Shown here one piece after another: positions 9,584 through 20,899 of a stretch of 64,000 nt of DNA. Source of the DNA: Epiperipatus broadwayi (Eukaryota > Onychophora > Udeonychophora > Euonychophora > Peripatidae); assembly GCA_028023455.1 (NCBI GenBank), contig JAQFVV010001078.1:52442-116441 (forward strand), in the 5' to 3' direction. A program made the position numbers and the translations under genes. Positions within the stretch are counted from its first letter, which is position 1. Each line of letters begins with the position of its first letter. A model generated the notes under the pieces. The model was given only the letters and a program-made list of their open reading frames with translations, did no database searches and was not told the DNA's origin.

Positions 9584-11433
9584 TCAGCAGCAATAAGCAT
9601 TTGCTCAATGTTTCGGGGAAGATTGTGTCGGAGTATTCTCAGGATCTGGTGCTCTGAGAGAGGGAATGCAATCAGACTTTTCAACTTAACTGCCTGCCCT
9701 CTGAAAAATTGTGTATAGCTACCCTTGGTACTGCCGTACTTTTCCTGAGTGATCTGGTAGCGCACCTGGTCCTGCCTATCTTCACTCCAAAAACAGGCTA
9801 AGATAACACAACGAAAATCCCCAAAGGTAGTGGGCTTATCAAATAGGGACCGCCACCATTCCTTAGCATAGGCATAAAGATGGTTACAGGCAATGGCCAA
9901 CTTTTCCCGTTCATTTAACCTACACACAGAAAAGAGTTCTTCCAATGTATACAGATACTCTAAGGGGTTTTCCCTGCTTTCCCCACTAAAGGCCTTAATT
10001 TTAATTAAATTTGAGGTCATTGACCCTCCTACTCTATATTCATCTTTACTGGTATGGTCAGCCCTATCTACTAATTTTTTAACTTGTGGATTTTTAACTA
10101 AAGTAGGCATCCTTTTCTCAGACTGACTATGTTCTGATCTATCCCTACAGTCATCTGGGCTGATGCTAACATCATTTTTCCTTGACTTTGGGTTTGACTG
10201 ATCCTGCAGCCCTACATTAATACGATCTTTTAATTCCCCTATTTTCTGATAGAGATCTTCCATCTTGGGGTTCATGTATTCCATAACATACGCCTTCTGG
10301 TTCTCCTCAACCTTCTCCAACATAACACCCAATTCATGTTGATTTATTCTGGGTCCCTCTTCTAAAGAACTTGATTTGTCCCTTTTCACTATCTCCTCCC
10401 TAAAGCTATCCATCTGTTTCCCCAATTCTTTCCTAAGATTTTGGTCCATCTGTACACACTCATTGGCCAAGACTTCTCGTATTTCCTTTTCTAAGCCACT
10501 AAACCTATTTTTCATAGTGAGGGTTTGATCTACCCAGCTCAAGGTGGCTTCCTTATATGAGTCCACTTTGGCTACCACCTCCTCTAATCTAATATGAATT
10601 CCTGCAGAAGTTATTTCGGCATTCTTTTCTATGCATTCTGATATGGATTGGGAGACCAAACCATGGACCTCATTCCTAACTAAGTCAATCTCTCTCTTAT
10701 TTTCTTCAATAGACTGCTCCACTTGAGCCTTTAATGACTGCAGTCCCTGACAGCCCTCCTGTTTTGCCACTTCCATAGATCTACAAACTCCTTCTATCCT
10801 ATCGTCCAATGAAGTAAACCTGTTCTTGTACTCTATATGGGATTTTTCAATCTTAGTTTCCAAGGCTACGATCATTTGGCTGTTGTTTTCAATAGATTGA
10901 TCTATCTTTGCTTTTAGATCTTCTCTCAAATTTTCTATAGTTTTCTCTACAGATTGACCTATCTTTTGTTCTAGACTTTCTATACCTTTCTTACTCTCTT
11001 CTCTTAGACTTTCTATATTTTTCTCCATCTTTTGTTCTAGATTTACCATACTTTCTATATTTTTCTCTATCTTTTGTTCTAGATTTACCATACTTTCTAT
11101 ATTTTTCTCCATCTTTTGTTCTAGATTTACCATACTTTGCTTACTATCTTCTCTCATACTTCTGAGCATCTGCATTATCATGTCCATGTCTGATGGTGCC
11201 ATCTTTGCTATTTGAGCCTGGCCCACTTCTGACTCCTCATCTACTTCCACACTTGAGGCCATATTATTGCTACTAACATTAAAGGCATCTTCCTCTACTT
11301 CCTCTCTTTCCTCTTGTGTTTTTAAGAAAACCTCCCCATCCTCTTCTTCAGTATGAAAACGATCACTGATTCCTGGTATTGGGGCACCTTCCTCTTCCAT
11401 AACCTCTTCCATACTATAATTTAGTTCACTCAT
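9571..11433 (-). CDS. Gag-like protein of LTR retrotransposon, long coiled coil
   Basis: An open frame of 620 codons, the longest in the window. Residues 1-80 are acidic (many E and D). Residues about 85-350 are a strongly predicted coiled coil with heptad-like spacing; residues 100-141 hold three copies of a 14-residue unit (SMVNLEQKMEKNIE), encoded by a 42-bp repeat at 11011-11136. Residues about 360-470 are charged and low in structure. Residues about 475-620 match the Retrotrans_gag capsid layout: IKAFSGESRENPLEYLYTL, KEWWRSLF, a W/F-rich F-x-x-F segment, QEKYGSTKGSYTQFF, and a C-terminal L-x-x-L-P-x-x-I helix. The role would be capsid assembly of a virus-like particle. The ATG at 11431-11433 is the first in frame. 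Pol is missing downstream, so it cannot move on its own. An uninterrupted frame of this length in such decayed surroundings suggests a young copy or retained function. Confidence 0.75.
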   Translation of the reverse strand: MSELNYSMEEVMEEEGAPIPGISDRFHTEEEDGEVFLKTQEEREEVEEDAFNVSSNNMASSVEVDEESEVGQAQIAKMAPSDMDMIMQMLRSMREDSKQSMVNLEQKMEKNIESMVNLEQKIEKNIESMVNLEQKMEKNIESLREESKKGIESLEQKIGQSVEKTIENLREDLKAKIDQSIENNSQMIVALETKIEKSHIEYKNRFTSLDDRIEGVCRSMEVAKQEGCQGLQSLKAQVEQSIEENKREIDLVRNEVHGLVSQSISECIEKNAEITSAGIHIRLEEVVAKVDSYKEATLSWVDQTLTMKNRFSGLEKEIREVLANECVQMDQNLRKELGKQMDSFREEIVKRDKSSSLEEGPRINQHELGVMLEKVEENQKAYVMEYMNPKMEDLYQKIGELKDRINVGLQDQSNPKSRKNDVSISPDDCRDRSEHSQSEKRMPTLVKNPQVKKLVDRADHTSKDEYRVGGSMTSNLIKIKAFSGESRENPLEYLYTLEELFSVCRLNEREKLAIACNHLYAYAKEWWRSLFDKPTTFGDFRCVILACFWSEDRQDQVRYQITQEKYGSTKGSYTQFFRGQAVKLKSLIAFPLSEHQILRILRHNLPRNIEQMLIAADCRI

Positions 11434-12747
11434 GTTATAAAACTATATATATCCCATCTGTGCTTCCCTGACCATCAAAAATCCACACATCTTCTCCCTG
11501 TCTGACACCTATTCTGATCAACTGACTGATTTGATTTTCACCTTATTATGCATTTACAAATACAACAACAACAACAAAAAAATTTTAATATCCTTATTTA
11601 ATGAACTACACAACAATAATCTATATAGTGCATGTCTGTCTGTAATAGCCCAAATTATACATTCATCCATTCTCCCAGAAATCCGACAGATATTGACAGT
11701 CCACAGAATGACTAGCAGTTCACAATCTTGAGATAAATAAAAGAATTCAGTCACAGCACTATAATCACACAATGCATCACGAGCACTCAGAAGATCATCC
11801 CAATTCGATCACTATTAACTACCACAACCCTTGATTAAATGAAGCAAACTCTGTTGCAATAAAAGATGTATTAAGTCTTAGGGGCTAAAATAGATAAACT
11901 ATGCCTTGCTCTCTCTCTTGGAGTCTTATGTGGCAAGTATCAAGGAATGCCCTGCTTATTATAGACTACAAAAACGAAACCTTGCTCTCTCTCTTGGAGA
12001 CTTATAGGCTGATATCATGGCAGGACTGCTGTTAACTGCTTCGTGATAACATAAGAATAACATATAACTGGATTGGAAAACTATGCCATGCTCTCTCTCT
12101 TGGAGACTTATAGGCTGATATCATGGCAGGTCTGCTGTTAACTGCTTCATGATAAAATAAAGATAACATATAAATTGGGTTGGAGCAGTGAATGGGTTTG
12201 ATCATTCATAAGTTACACGAAATACATAGCATTCTCAAGGCAATGACAAAACTCCTCACTCATCATCAAAACTGCAATCTAACCAACCAAACTCCAACGA
12301 TCAACCATCCAATCAAACCTCTAAAATCATAGACTTTTTACAAAATGAACTCCCCAAACACACATGAGACTACTATTCCATAATTCATCACTATTACTAT
12401 GCCTATCCTATCTGGCAATAAATCATTTTAATGTTCCACAAAAAAAAATCTATTATTTATTTCACCTTTGTCTTAAGTTGTGATATTCATCTCTATTTTT
12501 AAAATTGATAAAAAAAAAACTAAGCTGTTTTATGGCTGTACCCCTTTTATCATCATCAATGAAAAATTAAATCATATTAAACATCATCATCTAAAATAAG
12601 ACTGTTTGGCCAAGAAAATTTTGTAAGACAAAAAAAAAATTTTTACTGAAAAAAAAAAAATTTACTAAAAAAAATTTCTCTATTTTTAACCACACATCTC
12701 CCATCATTCTATAGACTCTCTTTTTCAGGTATATGGCAAAATATCAG
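11434..12747 (-). other. 5' leader of the LTR element, with tandem units at 11.9-12.2 kb
   Basis: Untranslated region between the primer-binding-site candidate and the Gag start, read on the minus strand. It contains three copies of a unit with TTGCTCTCTCTCTTGGAG beginning near 11904, 11980 and 12086. The last two share about 100 bp including GGCTGATATCATGGCAGG, a 106-bp period. Nothing else recognisable. Confidence 0.55.
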
Positions 12748-12765
12748 GCCCCAGTTGGGTGTCCA
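12748..12765 (-). promoter_or_regulatory. Primer-binding site (PBS) candidate
   Basis: On the minus strand TGGACACCCAACTGGGG lies one base inside the right LTR. It resembles the TGGCGCCCAACGTGGGGC site that pairs with tRNA-Lys in many retroelements (shared TGG, CCCAAC and GGGG), with an offset of one or two bases in two places. The position next to the 5' LTR and upstream of gag is what a PBS requires. The priming tRNA is a guess. Confidence 0.5.
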
Positions 12766-12766
12766 T

Positions 12767-15700
12767 TGCCATTACAATTTAGTCACTAGCTAAATTTATA
12801 GTAATGTGCATGTAGAAAAGGTAAAACAAAAATCATCATCACAATTTTATATAACCATAAAAGAAGCTCTAGGGCATCCAAGTTCAAACCCTACAAGGTC
12901 CAGTTCTAAAAGCTTTAAACAGAGAAAGAATGGGTCAACAATTACATGCTTTACTTGTTTGTGTGTTGATAGAAAGGTAATACACACATTTAAACTATTT
13001 AATATTTAATTTTTCTTTAAAAAGCAAAGTTATAATGCATACATATAGGCAATGTATGTGTAAATTATTTAATTGTTTTATATTTCAAATATTAAACATT
13101 TTAACTTTCTTTAAAACTAACCTATGCTTGATCAATTCTAACATTTTATTCTATACTTTTATTTTGCTTTTCTTTAATTATAAGTGGGATTTAAAAGTTA
13201 CAGATTTAATTAAATAATTGGGTTATAATTACTAAGCTAGCAATTATAGTATTTAAGGTTAGTTTATGAATGATTTGAAAGAATGAAGGATGTGTGTACA
13301 TTACATACAAAATTTTACATTTCCTAAATATTGAAAGAAAAGGAAGTATTAAATCTGTTAAATTATTTTTTTTGTACAATTGTTTGTTAAAAGAGGAAAT
13401 CTGTTTGATCAGATATCAATCTTTGTAGCAATTTTTTTTTGTAAATAATTGTTTTTCACTTTGGAAGTTTATAATGAGTCAGAACTATGATTTTTGAAAT
13501 TGTCTTATCAAGATCTAAAGAAGGAAGCTCAAAGATTTGAAGTGTTACCTGGATGTTAAAAAGAAAAAAAAACAAAAGAAAGGAAATAAGAATTGAGTCT
13601 ATTTTTTTTTAAAACAAAAGTGTCTGGAAAAAGGATTAAACTTTTCAGTTGAAAAATAATATAGTTGAAAATAAATTAGAGATCTAATTAAAACAAATTT
13701 GTCCAAAAATAGCAAGTGATGCTATCTCTGATTGGTTAAGTTAGCTAAAAATTGGATATAAAAAGCTGTCTTGAATTATTATTAAGATTATTATTGTGAT
13801 TGATTCAGATTATTAAACTATCAAATTTGAATGTTGAAAATATAAGAAATGGCAGGCTAGAAAAATTATATGTATATTCCATTTGCTGACCATCTGGGGA
13901 AGCTGCACATCACATAGGAAAGAAAAGATGTGTCTAAATAATATTCTACACCTTTCAACTGACCAGATAAATAAGATGTTTTTAATAGAAGGAAGAAAGC
14001 ATTCACCTGCATTCAAAGAAGATGAATTAATCTACTGATAAATATTAATCATCAAGTCCAATTAATTGTTACAACAACTGATTTTAAACTCAAGAAAATT
14101 TACAAATATGAAAACAACTGCTGTATTTCATCCACATGCTTGACAGGAAGAGAAGAAAATTTAATATAATGATTTCCAAATTGTCCACTAAAGCAAATAA
14201 CCTCAATAGAGTCATCATCATTAAATAGTTATACACCTCAAGAAAGAGATTGTTCCCACATAGTAGCTGCAGAAATATAGACAAGTTTGAACCCTTGGAA
14301 ATTCTCCACAAACAAAAGATCGGTAATATGACTTTTTATATCTATTTTCTTTATGATATCAGTCTTAAGAAACATTTTAGCGATAAAGTGGTATATTTTA
14401 TTTAAAGAACTTTTAAAGACTATTCAGATCGATTAAAACAAGAATGTCTTACTAATAATAACTTTGAGCTTCATAAATGACCTTGAAAGTATGAAAATTA
14501 TTTGTTTATTAATTTTACAATATTAATGTGTAAAACAATTTTTTTTTATGGTGTTATGATTTTAGTTTTAACTGATATATTATTATTATTTTGGTTTTTA
14601 ATAATATTTTGTTATTATGGGATAAAACACGCACATACATAATAATATTTTTATATGTGTATAATTGGGAGTGAATGTGAAATAATGAGTAGTATTAGAA
14701 TATTAGATTATTTTGTTTCAAGTTAAGTATAGATTTCAGCGCTTAGAAGAGAGGGGGGAGAAAATAATTTAAAACTCTTTTCTAAAAACTTGCTCTTTCA
14801 ATTTTACTAACATTTTTTTTTTTTTTTTACATTCTATTTACATGTTGGATTTTTAAAGTATGTGTGCTAATGAGCAGATAAAATTTTTTTTAATACTTTT
14901 CTCATGGAGTGAAAATCATGGTTAATGTGACGTCCAACTTAATACAAAATACATTTAACGGGAAAGGGGGAAGAACTTAAATTAATCTGAGGATTGTAAT
15001 ATAATCAATTATTATTATTATTATTCATGTCAATTTTCATATTTATCTAGAAATTTTTATGTATATGTTAGAAATGTAATAATAAATATTAGTTTGTTTT
15101 ATTAAACGAGGCGTATATATTTCATTAATTGTAGTCTTTGTTAAGTGTGATTATTCATCATCATCAATGGTTGAATATTAGTTATTTAAGATATAAGTAA
15201 ATATGCTAAAATTAAGCAATAATTATGAATTTCTTTATAAAAATTAGTTTTATGTTTAGGCTTAGTCCTAGAGCTGTAATTGAAACCCTTGTCATTATCG
15301 TTATTATTATCATCATCATCATCATCATCAACGTTTTAATTAATGAGCTGTTTAACTGTTTAAAGGCCATAAATAAATATTGATTTTATAATATTTAGTG
15401 ATCTCTTAGTATTATTATAACCACATCCCATCATCTATTTCATGCAAGGATGAGTGAATTGCCATCCTAAATTAGTTATATATAATCTGAGCTAGTGAAC
15501 TTACAAAACTATTGAAACACATTTGTTATGCTAAGATCTGAGAAATGATTAATGTCTAGTATACTCCACTTTGGTTTATAGAGGTTTTACTTTTACCTAA
15601 ATATTAGTGCATATAGTGATATGGCTCAAAAAGCAAAATCTTCCATTTTATTATAAATAAAGTACCAAGAAGGGATTCAAACCCAGTACATGTAAAAGGT

Positions 15701-16042
15701 TATCAGATATAACCGTGTCTAGATTCAGATAATCTAGTGGCGCCCTGTTAGACCATATTCACTTAGTATTTGTTTAAACATGCACTTAACATCAAACCAA
15801 GAAATGAAAGTGGATAAAACCGACAGTCTGTATACCTGAGTTATATTTTATTGAAATTACTAGTGTACTCACCTTCACGTGATTTCATATACCTGAGTTA
15901 TAATACATTGCTATAATACTGGTTATTAACAATTTCCCCATAATTCTTGATAGTGTTATATTTTGAACCTTTATAATTTTTGATATTTTGAACTCCTTTG
16001 CTCAGGTATGGTAATATTTTTTTTTTGATTCTTTATTTATGT

Positions 16043-16045
<3 letters not shown>
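12767..16045 (+). mobile_element. 3.28-kb LTR, right copy, inverted relative to the element
   Basis: Near-identical to 5616-8900 but reverse-complemented. Its TGCC end is now inside (12767) and its GTTAC end outside (16045). For a minus-strand element with gag at 11.4-9.3 kb this should be the 5' LTR with GTTACA next to the PBS, so it is flipped. The terminal TG at the inner end and the final A at the outer end are missing or changed. Differences from the left copy are few in the parts I compared, far fewer than those against the solo copy at 50.9 kb, so left and right probably come from one insertion event or were homogenised. Confidence 0.75.
15663..15768 (-). pseudogene. tRNA-like segment in the right LTR
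   Basis: Inverted copy of the tRNA-like segment at 5894-5999, same 106-nt length, with the acceptor complement kept. It differs by a few bases: TGGGTTTGAATCCC instead of CGGGTTTGAATCCC in the T arm, and CTAACAGGGCG instead of CTAGCAGGGCG in the D region. Confidence 0.55.
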
Positions 16046-16083
<38 letters not shown>

Positions 16084-16112
16084 ACATAAATAAAGAATAT
16101 ATATATATATAT

Positions 16113-16147
<35 letters not shown>
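16028..16147. repeat. (TA)n with an LTR terminus mirrored across it
   Basis: The outer end of the right LTR (ATTCTTTATTTATGTTAC, ending 16045) is followed by a 35-bp (TA)n tract and then by its own reverse complement GTAACATAAATAAAGAAT at 16081-16098, followed by more (TA)n to 16147. This makes a hairpin with an 18-bp stem and a (TA)n loop, and implies a second tiny LTR-end fragment in the opposite orientation. Confidence 0.75.
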
Positions 16148-16150
<3 letters not shown>

Positions 16151-16783
16151 AACCAGACCACCATACAACATTTTTATTACCTCGGTTGTAACAATTTCCT
16201 GATGAGCATGCTGCAGGAAGGAACTATCGATTGGCATTCCCCAATGCATATGTTAACCCCCCTCTACAACAATATTTCCTGCTCATCAGAAGATGTAGCA
16301 CCATAGAGACCAAAAGCATCTAGACATTTCTATGTTTGGTTTTCCAAACGGTGACACTAGAGTTCCATCTCACTACAACCTGACTTACCTAGGTCTAGTT
16401 ATGCCAGACATAGCTCAGGAAGCATGAGGTTCTCATGGACAAGTGCACTGAATGATGAGTGATGCAATAAAAACAAAATAGAATTGAACAACTGGTGAAC
16501 TAAAATTAATTTTAAGTAACAATAATTTTATTTAATAACAGGTTTAAATAAATGTCCATCAAACAAAGTATTTCATTGACAGTCCCTTGTATCTTTTGGC
16601 CTACTTCAAATAACATATTAGATGACTTAGAAAATGTAATCTGTTGAGAGTATAATAAAGTCCTTCTCTCAACAGTTCTTTAACAGTTTATATATTTAAT
16701 CATTTAGTTACTTCACAGAGAGCAGTGTGATATATTGAGACAACAGAGAGAATATTAAAGACAACTGATAGCATCCAATGCTG
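16148..16783. other. Unassigned segment starting TGTAACC after (TA)n
   Basis: Begins TGTAACCAGACC flush with the (TA)n tract, the same TGTAAC start seen at the LTR ends and at 35948. It contains TTTCCTGATGAGCA at 16192-16205 and a related TTTCCTGCTCATCAG at 16275-16289. The short stretch is of higher GC than its surroundings. I cannot name the family. Confidence 0.3.
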
Positions 16784-17165
16784 AGTTCCACTTAATTTAA
16801 CAAATATTTTATTTACAGTCCATTGTGTATCTTGGTGTACATCCAGTAGTAGGGCAATATAAATTAAAGAATGCAAGTTCTTTAACAATTTATATTTTAC
16901 ATCTAATTCAAAGTTCCACTTAATTCACCAAATATTTTATTTGTAGTCCATGGTGTATCATAGTGTATATCCAGTAGTAGGGCAATATGAATTAAAAATG
17001 CAGGTTCATTAAAAATTTACATTTTATGTCTAATTCAGAGTTCCAGTTAACTTTAAGTTATTTTATTTACAGTCCATTGTGTATCTTGGTATACAATCAA
17101 TAGTAGTACAATAGGAATTAAAAAATGCAAGTTCTTTAATAATATACATTTTTAATTATTTAATT
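16784..17165. repeat. Three tandem units of ~127 bp
   Basis: Units begin at 16784, 16912 and about 17039 with AGTTCCA(C/G)TTAA and each contains ATTTTATTT(A/G)(C/T)AGTCCAT and CAGTAGTAGGGCAATAT or close variants. Periods are 128 and 127 bp. The third copy is the most diverged. A degenerate earlier relative may lie at 16550-16600. Confidence 0.75.
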
Positions 17166-18326
17166 AATTCACAGAGAAGAGTGCAATACATGAAGACCAC
17201 TAATAGCATTTATAATTTGAAGTATGGATGTACATTCATACATATAAATTTTATTATTTTATTTAGATCTCATTAGTCAGCAGTTAAGCATTTATGATTT
17301 ACATATAATTCTTCTAGCATAAATATTGACTTGGTCTGCTGCAGACGTATATTTTTATACATAAATTCACCAGCAGTTTTATTTATAATTTATCAATAAT
17401 AAACATATTTTCATGTAGCTATATTTATTTATAATTTTAGATTCATTTATAATAAACATATTTTCATATAGATACTTATATTCATGATTTTAGTTTCTTT
17501 TCTAAGAAAGACATTTTGTTTACCTTTTATAAACACATATAAATATTACATATTTTATAAAATTGTTACCTTTGTTCTTTTTTTTTTATTGTTTATATCG
17601 TTCTGTTCCATCAAAAAGAAGTTGTTTTATTTAAGCTGAATGGTGTTATTTTCTTTCATGATGATCATCCAGACAAATCTTGGAGAAACATGGCATGAGA
17701 TGGTGAGATGAAGCTGTTGGTTTAGGCTTACATCATTATAATTTCCTTAATAATGTTTTCCTTTTCCATTATTAACAGTGGTTCTTTCACTGTTCTTAAT
17801 ATTTTTTTAAAATTAAAATCTTTTTCAAAATTCTTCTTTAACATCTACTTGAAAAATATTTCTTTGATAAATAATAACTCTTTGAAAAACTTTTTTTTTT
17901 AGAATCTCCTAAAAATCTCTTTGAAAAAACTTTTTAAAAATCTGCTCTGAATTTGCAACTTGACTATATCTATCCTGATTTTTGGATTGATTAAGCAGCC
18001 TTTCCCACTGTACCTGGTTTGCTATCTTCTTAAGGATTGGACAATCTACTTTTTTAGGATAGATAATAGATTATAAGCATTAGTTCAGGTTTTCCAATTT
18101 CTTAAGACTGCCTCAAGCTATTATCACACTTTATTCAAAAACATCATTCCAAAAATTTAAAATGTAATATTTTTAATAAATGCCAGCTTTTATTTACATC
18201 GAAATTTAAAACTATAAAATCAATAATGATTTTTTTAACTATAATTCTTTTTTAATTTGATCCAATCATCTTGTCTTTTTTAAATGGGGGGGGGCATCTG
18301 TTGAATATATATATATACGTGGTACA

Positions 18327-18358
<32 letters not shown>

Positions 18359-20334
18359 GTGGTACAGTATATCTGTTTCAATATATATATATATATATAT
18401 GATTAAACATACATTATTCACAATAAGTTTAGTGCCTTAAATAATAATCAATAAATTGTCTGCCCCATAAAGCTAATATATCATCAAATATAATAAAATT
18501 ATACAATATATCATGATTATAAATTTAGAATTATTAAATATAAATTTATGCATAAATTGCAAATTTTTATATATAAATTTTAAAATGTTGGTTCTCTTAA
18601 TTATAAAACATTGCATGTATTAATATTTTATAATATTAATAATAAAATATTTAATGACCATTAAAATGATATATAATAGAACTTTGTTTACAATATTTTA
18701 TTTCAACCTAAATTTTGTACAGAACAATTTAAAAATAAAAAGATAATCCTATTTTAAACCTTCATAAAAAATTTCATTATGATGGTAATAATTAACTTTT
18801 AAAAAAAAAAAAAATATAGTCATAGTTTGTAGAGAAAACATTAATTAAGAGACATATTTCTTTTATAAAAAATATTAGGTGTTATAATAATTTATTTTTA
18901 AAAATTTATTTAATATTAAAAGTTTTATTTTAGCATTGAAAGTATAAATATAAATTACTAATTGTATTTGGAGATTGACATTCACACCTGCATATATATG
19001 TATTGTAATTATGCATAGCTACATCAAGCAATATGTATAAATGTCAAATACAATGCTAATAATCAATAGCATATTATTTTTAAAAGTTTAATAAACAAAA
19101 GTTTAACTTTGAATATAATGTTAATTTTATTCTAAAAGCTCAGTATATAATATGTTTTGCTCAAATGGTATGTAAGTTTATTTGCATTTAATCTGAAACA
19201 AATATATTGAACAAAACGTTTGTCATAATATTTTTGAGTGAAATAAGAGAAGGTGAGAAAAATAATTATAAAAATCATTAATACTGTGATACAAGTTAAT
19301 AAAGTTTCATTTATAAAATTGTGGAAGTTCAGAATAAATTAGAAATACTTAAAAAATAATATCAACATATTTGTTTTATTTTTCTCTGTTTTTTTTTTAA
19401 TTTGACTGTTTCCAATCACGATTAGTAAACAAAATGCCTTTCCTGTGTTTATCAAAAAGCAGGTATGGAAAATGCTATTAAAATAATGTCTAATTATGCT
19501 GTTTATTGATAAACACCATATAGAGCTGAACAGTGCTAATTAAGATATAAAAACTATTGTCACTATAAATTTAGGTCATACAGTTTACATTTTGTGAAAA
19601 CTATCAAAACTCATATATACAATCTGAAGAACTAAAAGTAAAAATGAGTGCATTTATCAATTAAATATATTGATTATTTATATGGATATAAATAAATATT
19701 AATCAAATGTCTTGCTAAAAGGCCATGTGCAGTTCATGTCTCAACTGCATGGCAAAAAAGTGAAATGTTACTATTGTATGATCTAGCATGAAGAAAAAAA
19801 ACTAATTTAATTGCTCCATTCTAGTTCTATCATACATGGATACTTAAGTGTGCCTTAGTAACAGAGAAAAAATAATATTTACTAAGAATGACCAGATAAA
19901 CATAAATTGTTTATTGATAAAATGCCATTACCCATTTACTTAATTGGTAAAATCCACATTTTTTTAAAAAAAAACTCATATACATAAAATTGTGGAATTA
20001 TGAATTACATAGAAATAAATAAAAAACTAAAAACCAATTTTTAAAAAGTGAATAAGCTATATGTTTCAAATTAATTTACAAACGTAAAACAAAAAAAAAA
20101 AAAAAAACAAATATTTAAAAGGATTATTATCACAGTACAAAAGTGTTTTTTTTTTTAATAACTATGTTTTACTGACAAAAGAGAAGAATCAAGGAACTAA
20201 AGAATAAGGACTGAAGTAAAACTGTCATTTATATTGTCACTATATTTATAAAATTATATAAAATATTTTATTTTCTATCTGTTAATAATTAATTAATATC
20301 AAGAAATTTATTTACAGTAATTCTTCTATTCTCA
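17166..20334. other. No gene seen; short TA tracts near 18.3 kb
   Basis: AT-rich sequence without a gene. At 18305-18400 there are three short (TA)n tracts, and the unit ACGTGGTACAGTATAT occurs twice (18314-18329 and 18357-18372) flanking the middle one. A roughly 62-bp imperfect tandem pair is at 17390-17480 (AATAAACATATTTTCAT twice). Otherwise nothing recognised. Confidence 0.45.
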
Positions 20335-20370
<36 letters not shown>

Positions 20371-20380
20371 TTATAAATTG

Positions 20381-20418
<38 letters not shown>

Positions 20419-20433
20419 CAATTTATAAATTTC
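20335..20433. repeat. (TA)n tracts and a 17-bp hairpin
   Basis: GAAATTTATAAATTGTT at 20366-20382 and its exact reverse complement at 20417-20433 flank a pure (TA)n tract; another (TA)n tract lies at 20335-20365. It could extrude a long cruciform. Confidence 0.8.
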
Positions 20434-20439
20434 TTAACT

Positions 20440-20800
20440 TGCTTATAGCTTGCATTTTATGATTACTAGATGGAGCTTTACCAATAGCCCACTATCAAGC
20501 TTTGTTTACATAAATGCTGAGAGAGATAGAATTCAATATCTCTTTCAAATTGTCTCCAATCCTTAAACCATGGTTTCGAGCTAGTTGACTCATGTCAGTA
20601 AAGGGTAGAAAGACCAACTAGATCTAAACACCAACTCTACAAACAGCATGTATGAAACACGTTTCTATCAGTTTGAAAGCACAATTTTTCAGATACATAA
20701 ATATCTTTAAATTCAGTCAAACAAAGTCAATAACTATATGGGTCTGAATTTGGTTCAGTTTCACCATACAGTAAAAGCCTCTGCAATCTAAATCAGTGCA
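20440..20800 (-). repeat. Copy A of the ~400-bp hammerhead repeat (diverged)
   Basis: Most diverged member of the 400-bp family: it shares TTTACATAAA, AACTAGATCTAAACA, TATATGGGTCTGA and GTAAAAGCCTCTGCAAT in the right order. The ribozyme core is destroyed (TCATGTCAG where other copies have TCATCAG). It is separated from the main array by the LINE fragment and a (TA)n tract. Confidence 0.65.
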
Positions 20801-20899
20801 AATACCTCTAAGGTTACCTTTAATACTACAGAAAATTCCAACCTCTGGGAGTAACTAACTCATGTAGGACTCTGGTTGGCAGGGAATCAACTCTGCATA

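Noticed and set aside
5616-16045. DIRS-type element or DNA transposon with giant terminal inverted repeats
   Set aside because: PPT-like and PBS-like sites, TG...CA termini, a solo copy, and an integrase-like tail fit an LTR element better; no tyrosine recombinase or transposase was seen.
16190-16340. Further hammerhead ribozyme at CTGATGAGCA
   Set aside because: CTGATGAG is present but no GAAA with a closable stem II and no matching stem I or stem III could be drawn.
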